Shown here: positions 1-13,756 of the stretch, piece by piece
Layout of the letters: each line of letters starts with the position of its first letter
How positions within the stretch are numbered: the first letter of the stretch is position 1
Origin: Litoditis marina
Lineage: Eukaryota; Nematoda; Chromadorea; Rhabditida; Rhabditidae
Assembly (NCBI GenBank): GCA_964036275.1
Contig: CAXIWQ010000254.1
Span: 1-64,000 of the forward strand
DNA: 64,000 nt
Direction of reading: 5' to 3'
The notes under the pieces: model-generated
The model's database searches: none
Told to the model about the DNA's origin: nothing
What the model saw: the letters and a program-made list of their open reading frames with translations, nothing else
Position numbers and translations under genes: made by a program

Positions 1-1880
1 TAGCCATGAGCAACAGACTTGAAAGCCGTATAAACTTTTTTTCTGTAGCTGCAAGGCAAAGAGTCGATAACCACGTTAATTCGTATTTTGTGGCTGTGCG
101 CCACAGAATAGATTGTCGTATTAGGTTTTTGTAGCTGGGAGCAACAGATTTGATAGCCGTATGAAATGTTCTCTGTAACTGCAAGGCAAAGAGTCAATAA
201 CCGCGTTAATTTGTATTTTGTGGCTGTGCGCCACAGGATATAAAGTCGTATTAGGTTTTTGTAGCCATGAGCAACAGACTTGATAGCCGTATAAACTTTT
301 TTCTGTAGCTGCAAGGCAAAGAGTCGATAACCGCGTAAATTCGTATTTTGTGGCTGTGCGCCACAGAATAGATTGTCGTATTAGGTTTTTGTAGCTGGGA
401 GCAACAGACTTGATAGCCGTATAAACTTTTTTCTGTAGCTGCTAGGCAAAGAGTCGATAACCGCGTTAATTCGTATTTTGTGGCTGTGCGCCACAGAATA
501 GATTGTCGTATTAGGTTTTTGTAGCTGGGAGCAACAGATTTGATAGCCGTATGAAATGTTCTCTGTAACTGCAAGGCAAAGAGTCAATAACCGCGTTAAT
601 TTGTATTTTGTGGCTGTGCGCCACAGAATATAAAGTCGTATTATGTTTTTGTAGTTGGGAGCAACAGACTTGATAGCCGTATGATTTTTTTTGTAGCTGC
701 AAGTCAAAATGTCAATAACCGCGATAATTCGTATTTTGTGGCTGTGCGCCACAGAATAGATTGTCGTATTAGGTTTTTGTAGCTGGGAGCAACAGATTTG
801 ATAGCCGTATGAACTGTTCTCTGTAGCTGCAAGGCAAAGAGTCGATAACCGCGTTAATTCGTAATTTGTGGCTGTGCGCCACAGAATAGATAGTCGTATT
901 AGGTTTTTGTAGCTGGGAGCAACATACTTGATAGCCGTATAACCTTTTCCCTGTAGCTGCACGGCAAAGAGTCAATAACCGCGTTAATTTGTCTTTTGTG
1001 GCTGTGCGCCACAGAATACAAAGTCGTATTAGGTTTTTGTAGCTGGGAGCAACAGACTTGATAGCCGTATGAACTTCTTTCTGTAGCTGCAAGGCAAAGA
1101 GGTAATAACCGCGTTAATTTGTCTTTTGTGGCTGTGCGCCACAGGATATAAAGTCGCATTAGGTTTTTGTAGCCATGAGCAACAGACTTGAAAGCCGTAT
1201 AAACTTGTTTTCTGTAGCTGCAAGGCAAAGAGTCGATAACCACGTTAATTCGTATTTTGTGGCTGTGCGCCACAGAATAGATTGTCGTATTAGGTTTTTG
1301 TAGCTGGGAGCAACAGATTTGATAGCCGTATGAAATGTTCTCTGTAACTGCAAGGCAAAGAGTCAATAACCGCGTTAATTTGTATTTTGTGGCTGTGCGC
1401 CACAGGATATAAAGTCGTATTAGGTTTTTGTAGCCATGAGCAACAGACTTGATAGCCGTATAAACTTTTTTCTGTAGCTGCAAGGCAAAGAGTCGATAAC
1501 CGCGTAAATTCGTATTTTGTGGCTGTGCGCCACAGAATAGATTGTCGTATTAGGTTTTTGTAGCTGGGAGCAACAGACTTGATAGCCGTATAAACTTTTT
1601 TCTGTAGCTGCTAGGCAAAGAGTCGATAATCGCGTTAATTCGTATTTTGTGGCTGTGCGCCACAGAATAGATTGTCGTATTAGGTTTTTGTAGCTGGGAG
1701 CAACAGATTTGATAGCCGTATGAAATGTTCTCTGTAACTGCAAGGCAAAGAGTCAATAACCGCGTTAATTTGTATTTTGTGGCTGTGCGCCACAGAATAT
1801 AAAGTCGTATTATGTTTTTGTAGTTGGGAGCAACAGACTTGATAGCCGTATGATTTTTTTTGTAGCTGCAAGTCAAAATG
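1..1880. repeat. Higher-order repeat, 1169-bp offset (9 monomers)
   Basis: Bases 1 to about 710 recur at 1170 to about 1880. Both copies share the private variants CTTGAAAGCC and ATAACCACG in the same monomer. They separate after the monomer carrying CAAGTCAAAATG. The T-run in the marked monomer differs between copies. The following stretch repeats related blocks at 647-, 517- and 777-bp offsets (5, 4 and 6 monomers). Confidence 0.8.
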
Positions 1881-4119
1881 TCAATAACCGCGTTAATTCG
1901 TTTTTGTGGCTGTGCGCCACAGAATAGATTGTCGTATTAGGTTTTTGTAGCTGGGAGCAACAGACTTGATAGACGTATTAACTTTTTTCTGTAGCTGCAA
2001 AGCAAACAGTCGATAACCGCGTTAATTCGTATTTTGTGGCTGTGCGCCACAGAATAGATAGTCGTATTAGGTTTTTGTAGCTGGGAGCAACATACTTGAT
2101 AGCCGTATAAACTTTTTTCTGTAGCTGCACGGCAAAGAGTCAATAACCGCGTTAATTTGTCTTTTGTGGCTGTGCGCCACAGGATATAAAGTCGTATTAG
2201 GTTTTTGTAGCTGGGAGCAACAGACTTGATAGCCGTATAAACTTTTTTCTGTAGCTGCTAGGCAAAGAGTCGATAACCGCGTTAATTCGTATTTTGTGGC
2301 TGTGCGCCACAGAATAGATTGTCGTATTAGGTTTTTGTAGCTGGGAGCAACAGATTTGATAGCCGTATGAAATGTTCTCTGTAACTGCAAGGCAAAGAGT
2401 CAATAACCGCGTTAATTTGTATTTTGTGGCTGTGCGCCACAGAATATAAAGTCGTATTATGTTTTTGTAGTTGGGAGCAACAGACTTGATAGCCGTATGA
2501 TTTTTTTTGTAGCTGCAAGTCAAAATGTCAATAACCGCGTTAATTCGTTTTTGTGGCTGTGCGCCACAGAATAGATTGTCGTATTAGGTTTTTGTAGCTG
2601 GGAGCAACATACTTGATAGCCGTATAAACTTTTTTCTGTAGCTGCACGGCAAAGAGTCAATAACCGCGTTAATTTGTCTTTTGTGGCTGTGCGCCACAGG
2701 ATATAAAGTCGTATTAGGTTTTTGTAGCTGGGAGCAACAGACTTGATAGCCGTATAAACTTTTTTCTGTAGCTGCTAGGCAAAGAGTCGATAACCGCGTT
2801 AATTCGTATTTTGTGGCTGTGCGCCACAGAATAGATTGTCGTATTAGGTTTTTGTAGCTGGGAGCAACAGATTTGATAGCCGTATGAAATGTTCTCTGTA
2901 ACTGCAAGGCAAAGAGTCAATAACCGCGTTAATTTGTATTTTGTGGCTGTGCGCCACAGAATATAAAATCGTATTATGTTTTTGTAGTTGGGAGCAACAG
3001 ACTTGATAGCCGTATGATTTTTTTTGTAGCTGCAAGTCAAAATGTCAATAACCGCGTTAATTCGTTTTTGTGGCTGTGCGCCACAGAATAGATTGTCGTA
3101 TTAGGTTTTTGTAGCTGGGAGCAACAGACTTGATAGACGTATTAACTTTTTTCTGTAGCTGCAAAGCAAACAGTCGATAACCGCGTTAATTCGTATTTTG
3201 TGGCTGTGCGCCACAGAATAGATAGTCGTATTAGGTTTTTGTAGCTGGGAGCAACATACTTGATAGCCGTATAAACTTTTTTCTGTAGCTGCACGGCAAA
3301 GAGTCAATAACCGCGTTAATTTGTCTTTTGTGGCTGTGCGCCACAGGATATAAAGTCGTATTAGGTTTTTGTAGCCATGAGCAACAGACTTGATAGCCGT
3401 ATAAACTTTTTTCTGTAGCTGTAAGGCAAAGAGTCGATAACCGCGTAAATTCGTATTTTGTGGCTGTGCGCCACAGAATAGATTGTCGTATTAGGTTTTT
3501 GTAGCTGGGAGCAACAGACTTGATAGCCGTATAAACTTTTTTCTGTAGCTGCTAGGCAAAGAGTCGATAACCGCGTTAATTCGTATTTTGTGGCTGTGCG
3601 CCACATAATAGATTGTCGTATTAGGTTTTTGTAGCTGGGAGCAACAGATTTGATAGCCGTATGAAATGTTCTCTGTAACTGCAAGGCAAAGAGTCAATAA
3701 CCGCGTTAATTTGTATTTTGTGGCTGTGCGCCACAGAATATAAAGTCGTATTATGTTTTTGTAGTTGGGAGCAACAGACTTGATAGCCGTATGATTTTTT
3801 TTGTAGCTGCAAGTCAAAATGTCAATAACCGCGTTAATTCGTTTTTGTGGCTGTGCGCCACAGAATAGATTGTCGTATTAGGTTTTTGTAGCTGGGAGCA
3901 ACAGACTTGATAGACGTATTAACTTTTTTCTGTAGCTGCAAAGCAAACAGTCGATAACCGCGTTAATTCGTATTTTGTGGCTGTGCGCCACAGAATAGAT
4001 AGTCGTATTAGGTTTTTGTAGCTGGGAGCAACATACTTGATAGCCGTATAAACTTTTTTCTGTAGCTGCACGGCAAAGAGTCAATAACCGCGTTAATTTG
4101 TCTTTTGTGGCTGTGCGCC

Positions 4120-7100
4120 ACAGAATATAAAGTCGTATTAGGTTTTTGTAGCCATGAGCAACAGACTTGATAGCCGTATAAACTTTTTTCTGTAGCTGCA
4201 AGGCAAAGAGGTAATAACCGCGTTAATTTGTCTTTTGTGGCTGTGCGCCACAGAATATATTGTCGTATCAGGTTTTTGTAGCTGGGAGCAACAGACTTGA
4301 TAGCCGTATTAACTTTTTTCTGTAGCTGCAAAGCAAACAGTCGATAACCGCGTTAATTCGTATTTTGTGGCTGTGCGCCACAGAATAGATAGTCGTATTA
4401 GGTTTTTGTAGCTGGGAGCAACATACTTGATAGCCGTATAAACTTTTTTCTGTAGCTGCACGGCAAAAAGTCAATAACCGCGTTAATTTGTCTTTTGTGG
4501 CTGTGCGCCACAGAATATAAAGTCGTATTAGGTTTTTGTAGCCATGAGCAACAGACTTGATAGCCGTATAAACTTTTTTCTGTAGCTGCAAGGCAAAGAG
4601 GTAATAACCGCGTTAATTTGTCTTTTGTGGCTGTGCGCCACATAATAGATAGTCGTATTAGGTTTTTGTAGCTGGGAGCAACATACTTGATAGCCGTATA
4701 AACTTTTTTCTGTAGCTGCACGGCAAAGAGTCAATAACCGCGTTAATTTGTCTTTTGTGGCTGTGCGCCACAGAATATAAAGTCGTATTAGGTTTTTGTA
4801 GCTGGGAGCAACAGACTTGATAGCCGTATAAACTTTTTTCTGTAGCTGCAAGGCAAAGAGGTAATAACCGCGTTAATTTGTCTTTTGTGGCTGTGCGCCA
4901 CAGAATAGATTGTCGTATCAGGTTTTTGTAGCTGGGAGCAACAGACTTGATAGCCGTATGAACTTTTTTCTGTAGCTGCAAGGCAAAGAGGTAATAACCG
5001 CGTTAATTCGTATTTTGTGGCTGTGCGCCACAGGATATAAAGTCGTATTAGGTTTTTGTAGCCATGAGCAACAGACTTGATAGCCGTATAAACTTTTTTC
5101 TGTAGCTGCAAGGCAAAGAGTCGATAACCGCGTTATATCGTATTTTGTGGCTGTGTGCCACAGAATAGATAGTTGTATTGGGTTTTTCTAGCTGGGAGCA
5201 ACATACTTGATAGCCATATAAACTTTTTTCTGTAGCTGCACGGCAAAGAGTCAATAACCGCGTTAATTTGTCTTTTGTGGCTGTGCGCCACAGAATATAA
5301 AGTCGTATTAGGTTTTTGTAGCTGGGAGCAACAGACTTGATAGCCGTATAAACTTTTTTCTGTAGCTGCAAGGCAAAGAGTCGATAACCGCGTAAATTCG
5401 TATTTTGTGGCTGTGCGCCACAGAATATAAAGTCGTATTAGGTTTTTGTAGCTGGGAGCAACAGATTTGATAGCCGTATGAAATGTTCTCTGTAACTGCA
5501 AGGCAAAGAGTCAATAACCGCGTTAATTTGTATTTTGTGGCTGTGCGCCACAGAATATAAAGTCGTATTATGTTTTTGTAGTTGGAAGCAACAGACTTGA
5601 TAGCCGTATGATTTTTTTTTGTAGCTGCAAGTCAAAATGTCAATAACCGCGTTAATTCGTCTTTGTGGCTGTGCGCCACAGAATAGATTGTCGTATCAGG
5701 TTTTTGTAGCTGGGAGCAACAGACTTGATAGCCGTATGAACTTTTTTCTGTAGCTGCAAGGCAAAGAGGTAATAACCGCGTTAATTTGTCTTTTGTGGCT
5801 GTGCGCCACAGGATATAAAGTCGTATTAGGTTTTTGTAGCCATGAGCAACAGACTTGATAGCCGTATAAACTTTTTTCTGTAGCTGCAAGGCAAAGAGTC
5901 GATAACCGCGTTATATCGTATTTTGTGGCTGTGTGCCACAGAATAGATAGTTGTATTGGGTTTTTCTAGCTGGGAACAACATACTTGATAGCCATATAAA
6001 CTTTTTTCTGTAGCTGCACGGCAAAGAGTCAATAACCGCGTTAATTTGTCTTTTGTGGCTGTGCGCCACAGAATATAAAGTCGTATTAGGTTTTTGTAGC
6101 TGGGAGCAACAGAATTGTTAGCCGTATAAACTTTTTTTCTGTAGCTGCAAGGCAAAGAGGTAATAACCGCGTTAATTTGTCTTTTGTGGCTGTGCGCCAC
6201 AGAATATAAAGTCGTATTAGGTTTTTGTAGCTGGGAGCAACAGACTTGATAGCCGTATAAACTTTTTTCTGTAGCTGCAAGGCAAAGAGTCGATAACCGC
6301 GTTATATCGTATTTTGTGGCTGTGCGCCACAGAATATAAAGTCGTATTATGTTTTTGTAGTTGGAAGCAACAGACTTGATAGCCGTATGATTTTTTTTGT
6401 AGCTGCAAGTCAAAATGTCAATAACCGCGTTAATTCGTCTTTGTGGCTGTGCGCCACAGAATAGATTGTCGTATTAGGTTTTTGTAGCTGGGAGCAACAG
6501 ATTTGATAGCCGTATGAAATGTTCTCTGTAACTGCGAGGCAAAGAGTCAATAACCGCGTTAATTCGTCTTTTGTGGCTGTGCGCCACAGAATATATAGTC
6601 GTATTAGGTTTTTGTAGCTGGGAGCAACAGACTTGATAGCCGTATGAACTTTTCTCGGTAGCTGCAAGCCAACAAGTCGATAACCGCGATAATTTGTATT
6701 TTGTGGCTGTGCGCCACAGAATAGATTGTCGTATTAGGTTTTTGTAGCTGGGAGCAACAGATTTGATAGCCGTATGAACTTTATCTGTAGCTGCAAGGCA
6801 AAGAGGTAATAACCGCGTTAATTTGTCTTTTGTGGCTGTGCGCCACAGAATAGATTGTCGTATCAGGTTTTTGTAGCTGGGAGCAACAGACTTGATAGCC
6901 GTATGAACTTTTCTCTGTAGCTGCAAGCCAACAAGTCGATAACCGCGATATTTCGTGTTTTGTGGCTGTGCGCCACAGAATAGATTGTCGTATTATGTTT
7001 CTGTAGTTGGAAGCAACAGACTTGATAGCCGTATGATTTTTTTTTGTAGCTGCAAGTCAAAATGTCAATAACCGCGTTAATTCGTTTTTGTGGCTGTGCG

Positions 7101-8490
7101 CCACAGAATAGATTGTCGTATTAGGTTTTTGTAGCTGGGAGCAACAGACTTGATAGCCGTATTAACTTTTTTCTGTAGCTGCAAAGCAAACAGTCGATAA
7201 CCGCGTTAATTCGTATTTTGTGGCTGTGCGCCACAGAATATAAAGTCGTATTAGGTTTTTGTAGCCATGAGCAACAGACTTGATAGCCGTATAAACTTTT
7301 TTCTGTAGCTGCAAGGCAAAGAGGTAATAACCGCGTTAATTTGTCTTTTGTGGCTGTGCGCCACAGAATATATTGTCTTATCAGGTTTTTGTAGCTGGGA
7401 GCAACAGACTTGATAGCCGTATTAACATTTTTCTGTAGCTGCAAAGCAAACAGTCGATAACCGCGTTAATTCGTATTTTGTGGCTGTGCGCCACAGAATA
7501 GATAGTCGTATTAGGTTTTTGTAGCTGGGAGCAACATACTTGATAGCCGTATAAACTTTTTTCTGTAGCTGCACGGCAAAAAGTCAATAACCGCGTTAAT
7601 TTGTCTTTTGTGGCTGTGCGCCACAGAATATAAAGTCGTATTAGGTTTTTGTAGCCATGAGCAACAGACTTGATAGCCGTATAAACTTTTTTCTGTAGCT
7701 GCAAGGCAAAGAGGTAATAACCGCGTTAATTTGTCTTTTGTGGCTGTGCGCCACATAATAGATAGTCGTATTAGGTTTTTGTAGCTGGGAGCAACATACT
7801 TGATAGCCGTATAAACTTTTTTCTGTAGCTGCACGGCAAAGAGTCAATAACCGCGTTAATTTGTCTTTTGTGGTTGTGCACCACAGAATATAAAGTCGTA
7901 TTAGGTTTTTGTAGCTGGGAGCAACAGACTTGATAGCCGTATAAACTTTTTTCTGTAGCTGCAAGGCAAAGAGGTAATAACCGCGTTAATTTGTCTTTTG
8001 TGGCTGTGCGCCACAGAATAGATTGTCGTATCAGGTTTTTGTAGCTGGGAGCAACAGACTTGATAGCCGTATGAACTTTTTTCTGTAGCTGCAAGGCAAA
8101 GAGGTAATAACCGCGTTAATTCGTATTTTGTGGCTGTGCGCCACAGGATATAAAGTCGTATTAGGTTTTTGTAGCCATGAGCAACAGACTTGATAGCCGT
8201 ATAAACTTTTTTCTGTAGCTGCAAGGCAAAGAGTCGATAACCGCGTTATATCGTATTTTGTGGCTGTGTGCCACAGAATAGATAGTTGTATTGGGTTTTT
8301 CTAGCACGGAGCAACATACTTGATAGCCATATAAACTTTTTTCTGTAGCTGCACGGCAAAGAGTCAATAACCGCGTTAATTTGTCTTTTGTGGCTGTGCG
8401 CCACAGAATATAAAGTCGTATTAGGTTTTTGTAGCTGGGAGCAACAGACTTGATAGCCGTATAAACTTTTTTTCTGTAGCTGCAAGGCAA
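4120..8490. repeat. Higher-order repeat, 3113-bp offset (24 monomers)
   Basis: About 4120-5375 recurs at about 7233-8490 with the same order of variant monomers (CCATGAG forms, GAGGTAATAACC forms, GTATCAGG forms). The second copy has later changes, including the compensatory stem-loop pair at 7869-7885. Boundaries are approximate because neighbouring monomers are so alike. Confidence 0.75.
7869..7885 (+). other. Stem-loop with compensatory double change
   Basis: Here the stem-loop reads TGTGGT-TGTGC-ACCACA instead of TGTGGC-TGTGC-GCCACA. The loop-closing C-G pair has become T-A by two changes, so the 6-bp stem stays perfect. Neighbouring monomers keep C-G. The double change fits selection for pairing, or template switching inside an inverted repeat during replication. 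One instance cannot separate the two. Confidence 0.85.
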
Positions 8491-11400
8491 AGAGGTAATA
8501 ACCGCGTTAATTTGTCTTTTGTGGCTGTGCGCCACAGAATATAAAGTCGTATTAGGTTTTTGTAGCTGGGAGCAACAGATTTGATAGCCGTATGAAATGT
8601 TCTCTGTAACTGCAAGGCAAAGAGTCAATAACCGCGTTAATTTGTATTTTGTGGCTGTGCGCCACAGAATATAAAGTCGTATTATGTTTTTGTAGTTGGA
8701 AGCAACATACTTGATAGCCGTATGATTTTTTTTTTGTAGCTGCAAGTCAAAATGTCAATAACCGCGTTAATTCGTCTTTGTGGCTGTGCGCCACAGAATA
8801 GATTGTCGTATCAGGTTTTTGTAGCTGGGAGCAACAGACTTGATAGCCGTATGAACTTTTTTCTGTAGCTGCAAGGCAAAGAGGTAATAACCGCGTTAAT
8901 TTGTCTTTTGTGGCTGTGCGCCACAGGATATAAAGTCGTATTAGGTTTTTGTAGCCATGAGCAACAGACTTGATAGCCGTATAAACTTTTTTCTGTAGCT
9001 GCAAGGCAAAGAGTCGATAACCGCGTTATATCGTATTTTGTGGCTGTGTGCCACAGAATAGATAGTTGTATTGGGTTTTTCTAGCTGGGAACAACATACT
9101 TGATAGCCATATAAACTTTTTTCTGTAGCTGCACGGCAAAGAGTCAATAACCGCGTTAATTTGTCTTTTGTGGCTGTGCGCCACAGAATATAAAGTCGTA
9201 TTAGGTTTTTGTAGCTGGGAGCAACAGAATTGTTAGCCGTATAAACTTTTTTTCTGTAGCTGCAAGGCAAAGAGGTAATAACCGCGTTAATTTGTCTTTT
9301 GTGGCTGTGCGCCACAGAATATAAAGTCGTATTAGGTTTTTGTAGCTGGGAGCAACAGACTTGATAGCCGTATGAACTTTTTTCTGTAGCTGCAAGGCAA
9401 AGAGTCGATAACCGCGTTATATCGTATTTTGTGGCTGTGTGCCACAGAATAGATAGTTGTATTGGGTTTTTCTAGCTGGGAGCAACAGACTTGATAGCCG
9501 TATGAACTTTTTTCTGTAGCTGCAAGGCAAAGAGGTAATAACCGCGTTAATTTGTCTTTTGTGGCTGTGCGCCACAGGATATAAAGTCGTATTAGGTTTT
9601 TGTAGCCATGAGCAACAGACTTGATAGCCGTATAAACTTTTTTCTGTAGCTGCAAGGCAAAGAGTCGATAACCGCGTTATATCGTATTTTGTGGCTGTGT
9701 GCCACAGAATAGATAGTTGTATTGGGTTTTTCTAGCTGGGAACAACATACTTGATAGCCATATAAACTTTTTTCTGTAGCTGCACGGCAAAGAGTCAATA
9801 ACCGCGTTAATTTGTCTTTTGTGGCTGTGCGCCACAGAATATAAAGTCGTATTAGGTTTTTGTAGCTGGGAGCAACAGACTTGATAGCCGTATAAACTTT
9901 TTTTCTGTAGCTGCAAGGCAAAGAGGTAATAACCGCGTTAATTTGTCTTTTGTGGCTGTGCGCCACAGAATATAAAATCGTATTAGGTTTTTGTAGCTGG
10001 GAGCAACAGATTTGATAGCCGTATGAAATGTTCTTTGTAACTGCAAGGCAAAGAGTCAATAACCGCGTTAATTTGTATTTTGTGGCTGTGCGCCACAGAA
10101 TATAAAGTCGTATTATGTTTTTGTAGTTGGAAGCAACAGACTTGATAGCCGTATGATTTTTTTTTTGTAGCTGCAAGTCAAAATGTCAATAACCGCGTTA
10201 ATTCGTCTTTTGTGGCTGTGCGCCACAGAATATTTAGTCGTATTAGGTTTTTGTAGCTGGGAGCAACAGACTTGATAGCCGTATGAACTTTTCTCGGTAG
10301 CTGCAAGCCAACAAGTCGATAACCGCGATAATTTGTATTTTGTGGCTGTGCGCCACAGAATAGATTGTCGTATTAGGTTTTTGTAGCTGGGAGCAACAGA
10401 TTTGATAGCCGTATGAACTTTATCTGTAGCTGCAAGGCAAAGAGGTAATAACCGCGTTAATTTGTCTTTTGTGGCTGTGCGCCACAGAATAGATTGTCGT
10501 ATCAGGTTTTTGTAGCTGGGAGCAACAGACTTGATAGCCGTATGAACTTTTCTCTGTAGCTGCAAGCCAACAAGTCGATAACCGCGATATTTCGTGTTTT
10601 GTGGCTGTGCGCCACAGAATAGATTGTCGTATTATGTTTCTGTAGTTGGAAGCAACAGACTTGATAGCCGTATGATTTTTTTTGTAGCTGCAAGTCAAAA
10701 TGTCAATAACCGCGTTAATTCGTCTTTGTGGCTGTGCGCCACAGAATAGATTGTCGTATCAGGTTTTTGTAGCTGGGAGCAACAGATTTGATAGCCGTAT
10801 GAAATGTTATCTGTAACTGCGAGGCAAAGAGTCAATAACCGCGTTAATTCGTCTTTTGTGGCTGTGCGCCACAGAATATATAGTCGTATTAGGTTTTTGT
10901 AGCTGGGAGCAACAGACTTGATAGCCGTATGAACTGTTCTCTGTAGCTGCAAGGCAAAGAGTCGATAACCGCGTTAATTCGTATTTTGTGGCTGTGCGCC
11001 ACAGAATAGATAGTCGTATTAGGTTTTTTTAGCTGGGAGCAACATACTTGATAGCCGTATAACCTTTTTCCTGTAGCTGCACGGCAAAGAGTCAATAACC
11101 GCGTTAATTTGTCTTTTGTGGCTGTGCGCCACAGAATATAAAGTCGTATTAGGTTTTCGTAGCTGGGAGCAACAGACTTGATAGCCGTATGAATTTTTTT
11201 CTGTAGCTGCAAGGCAAAGAGGTAATAACCGCGTTAATTTGTCTTTTGTGGCTGTGCGCCACAGAATAGATTGTCGTATCAGGTTTTTGTAGCTGGGAGC
11301 AACAGACTTGATAGCCGTATGAACTTTTCTCTGTAGCTGCAAGCCAACAAGTCGATAACCGCGATAATTCGTATTTTGTGGCTGTGCGCCACAGAATAGA

Positions 11401-13756
11401 TTGTCGTATTAGGTTTTTGTAGCTGGGAGCAACAGACTTGATAGCCGTATGAACTTTTTTCTGTAGCTGCAAGGCAAAGAGGTAATAACCGCGTTAATTT
11501 GTCTTTTGTGGCTGTGCGCCACAGGATATAAAGTCGTATTAGGTTTTTGTAGCCATGAGCAACAGACTTGATAGCCATATAAACTTTTTTCTGTAGCTGC
11601 ACGGCAAAGAGTCAATAACCGCGTTAATTTGTCTTTTGTGGCTGTGCGCCACAGAATATAAAGTCGTATTAGGTTTTTGTAGCTGGGAGCAACAGAATTG
11701 TTAGCCGTATAAACTTTTTTTCTGTAGCTGCAAGGCAAAGAGGTAATAACCGCGTTAATTTGTCTTTTGTGGCTGTGCGCCACAGAATATAAAGTCGTAT
11801 TAGGTTTTTGTAGCTGGGAGCAACAGACTTGATAGCCGTATGAACTTTTTTCTGTAGCTGCAAGGCAAAGAGTCGATAACCGCGTTATATCGTATTTTGT
11901 GGCTGTGTGCCACAGAATAGATAGTTGTATTGGGTTTTTCTAGCTGGGAGCAACAGACTTGATAGCCGTATGAACTTTTTTCTGTAGCTGCAAGGCAAAG
12001 AGGTAATAACCGCGTTAATTTGTCTTTTGTGGCTGTGCGCCACAGGATATAAAGTCGTATTAGGTTTTTGTAGCCATGAGCAACAGACTTGATAGCCGTA
12101 TAAACTTTTTTCTGTAGCTGCAAGGCAAAGAGTCGATAACCGCGTTATATCGTATTTTGTGGCTGTGTGCCACAGAATAGATAGTTGTATTGGGTTTTTC
12201 TAGCTGGGAACAACATACTTGATAGCCATATAAACTTTTTTCTGTAGCTGCACGGCAAAGAGTCAATAACCGCGTTAATTTGTCTTTTGTGGCTGTGCGC
12301 CACAGAATATAAAGTCGTATTAGGTTTTTGTAGCTGGGAGCAACAGACTTGATAGCCGTATAAACTTTTTTTCTGTAGCTGCAAGGCAAAGAGGTAATAA
12401 CCGCGTTAATTTGTCTTTTGTGGCTGTGCGCCACCGAATATAAAATCGTATTAGGTTTTTGTAGCTGGGAGCAACAGATTTGATAGCCGTATGAAATGTT
12501 CTTTGTAACTGCAAGGCAAAGAGTCAATAACCGCGTTAATTTGTATTTTGTGGCTGTGCGCCACAGAATATAAAGTCGTATTATGTTTTTGTAGTTGGAA
12601 GCAACAGACTTGATAGCCGTATGATTTTTTTTTTGTAGCTGCAAGTCAAAATGTCAATAACCGCGTTAATTCGTCTTTTGTGGCTGTGCGCCACAGAATA
12701 TTTAGTCGTATTAGGTTTTTGTAGCTGGGAGCAACAGACTTGATAGCCGTATGAACTTTTCTCGGTAGCTGCAAGCCAACAAGTCGATAACCGCGATAAT
12801 TTGTATTTTGTGGCTGTGCGCCACAGAATAGATTGTCGTATTAGGTTTTTGTAGCTGGGAGCAACAGATTTGATAGCCGTATGAACTTTATCTGTAGCTG
12901 CAAGGCAAAGAGGTAATAACCGCGTTAATTTGTCTTTTGTGGCTGTGCGCCACAGAATAGATTGTCGTATCAGGTTTTTGTAGCTGGGAGCAACAGACTT
13001 GATAGCCGTATGAACTTTTCTCTGTAGCTGCAAGCCAACAAGTCGATAACCGCGATATTTCGTGTTTTGTGGCTGTGCGCCACAGAATAGATTGTCGTAT
13101 TATGTTTCTGTAGTTGGAAGCAACAGACTTGATAGCCGTATGATTTTTTTTGTAGCTGCAAGTCAAAATGTCAATAACCGCGTTAATTCGTCTTTGTGGC
13201 TGTGCGCCACAGAATAGATTGTCGTATCAGGTTTTTGTAGCTGGGAGCAACAGATTTGATAGCCGTATGAAATGTTATCTGTAACTGCGAGGCAAAGAGT
13301 CAATAACCGCGTTAATTCGTCTTTTGTGGCTGTGCGCCACAGAATATATAGTCGTATTAGGTTTTTGTAGCTGGGAGCAACAGACTTGATAGCCGTATGA
13401 ACTGTTCTCTGTAGCTGCAAGGCAAAGAGTCGATAACCGCGTTAATTCGTATTTTGTGGCTGTGCGCCACAGAATAGATAGTCGTATTAGGTTTTTTTAG
13501 CTGGGAGCAACATACTTGATAGCCGTATAACCTTTTTCCTGTAGCTGCACGGCAAAGAGTCAATAACCGCGTTAATTTGTCTTTTGTGGCTGTGCGCCAC
13601 AGAATATAAAGTCGTATTAGGTTTTCGTAGCTGGGAGCAACAGACTTGATAGCCGTATGAATTTTTTTCTGTAGCTGCAAGGCAAAGAGGTAATAACCGC
13701 GTTAATTTGTCTTTTGTGGCTGTGCGCCACAGAATAGATTGTCGTATCAGGTTTTT

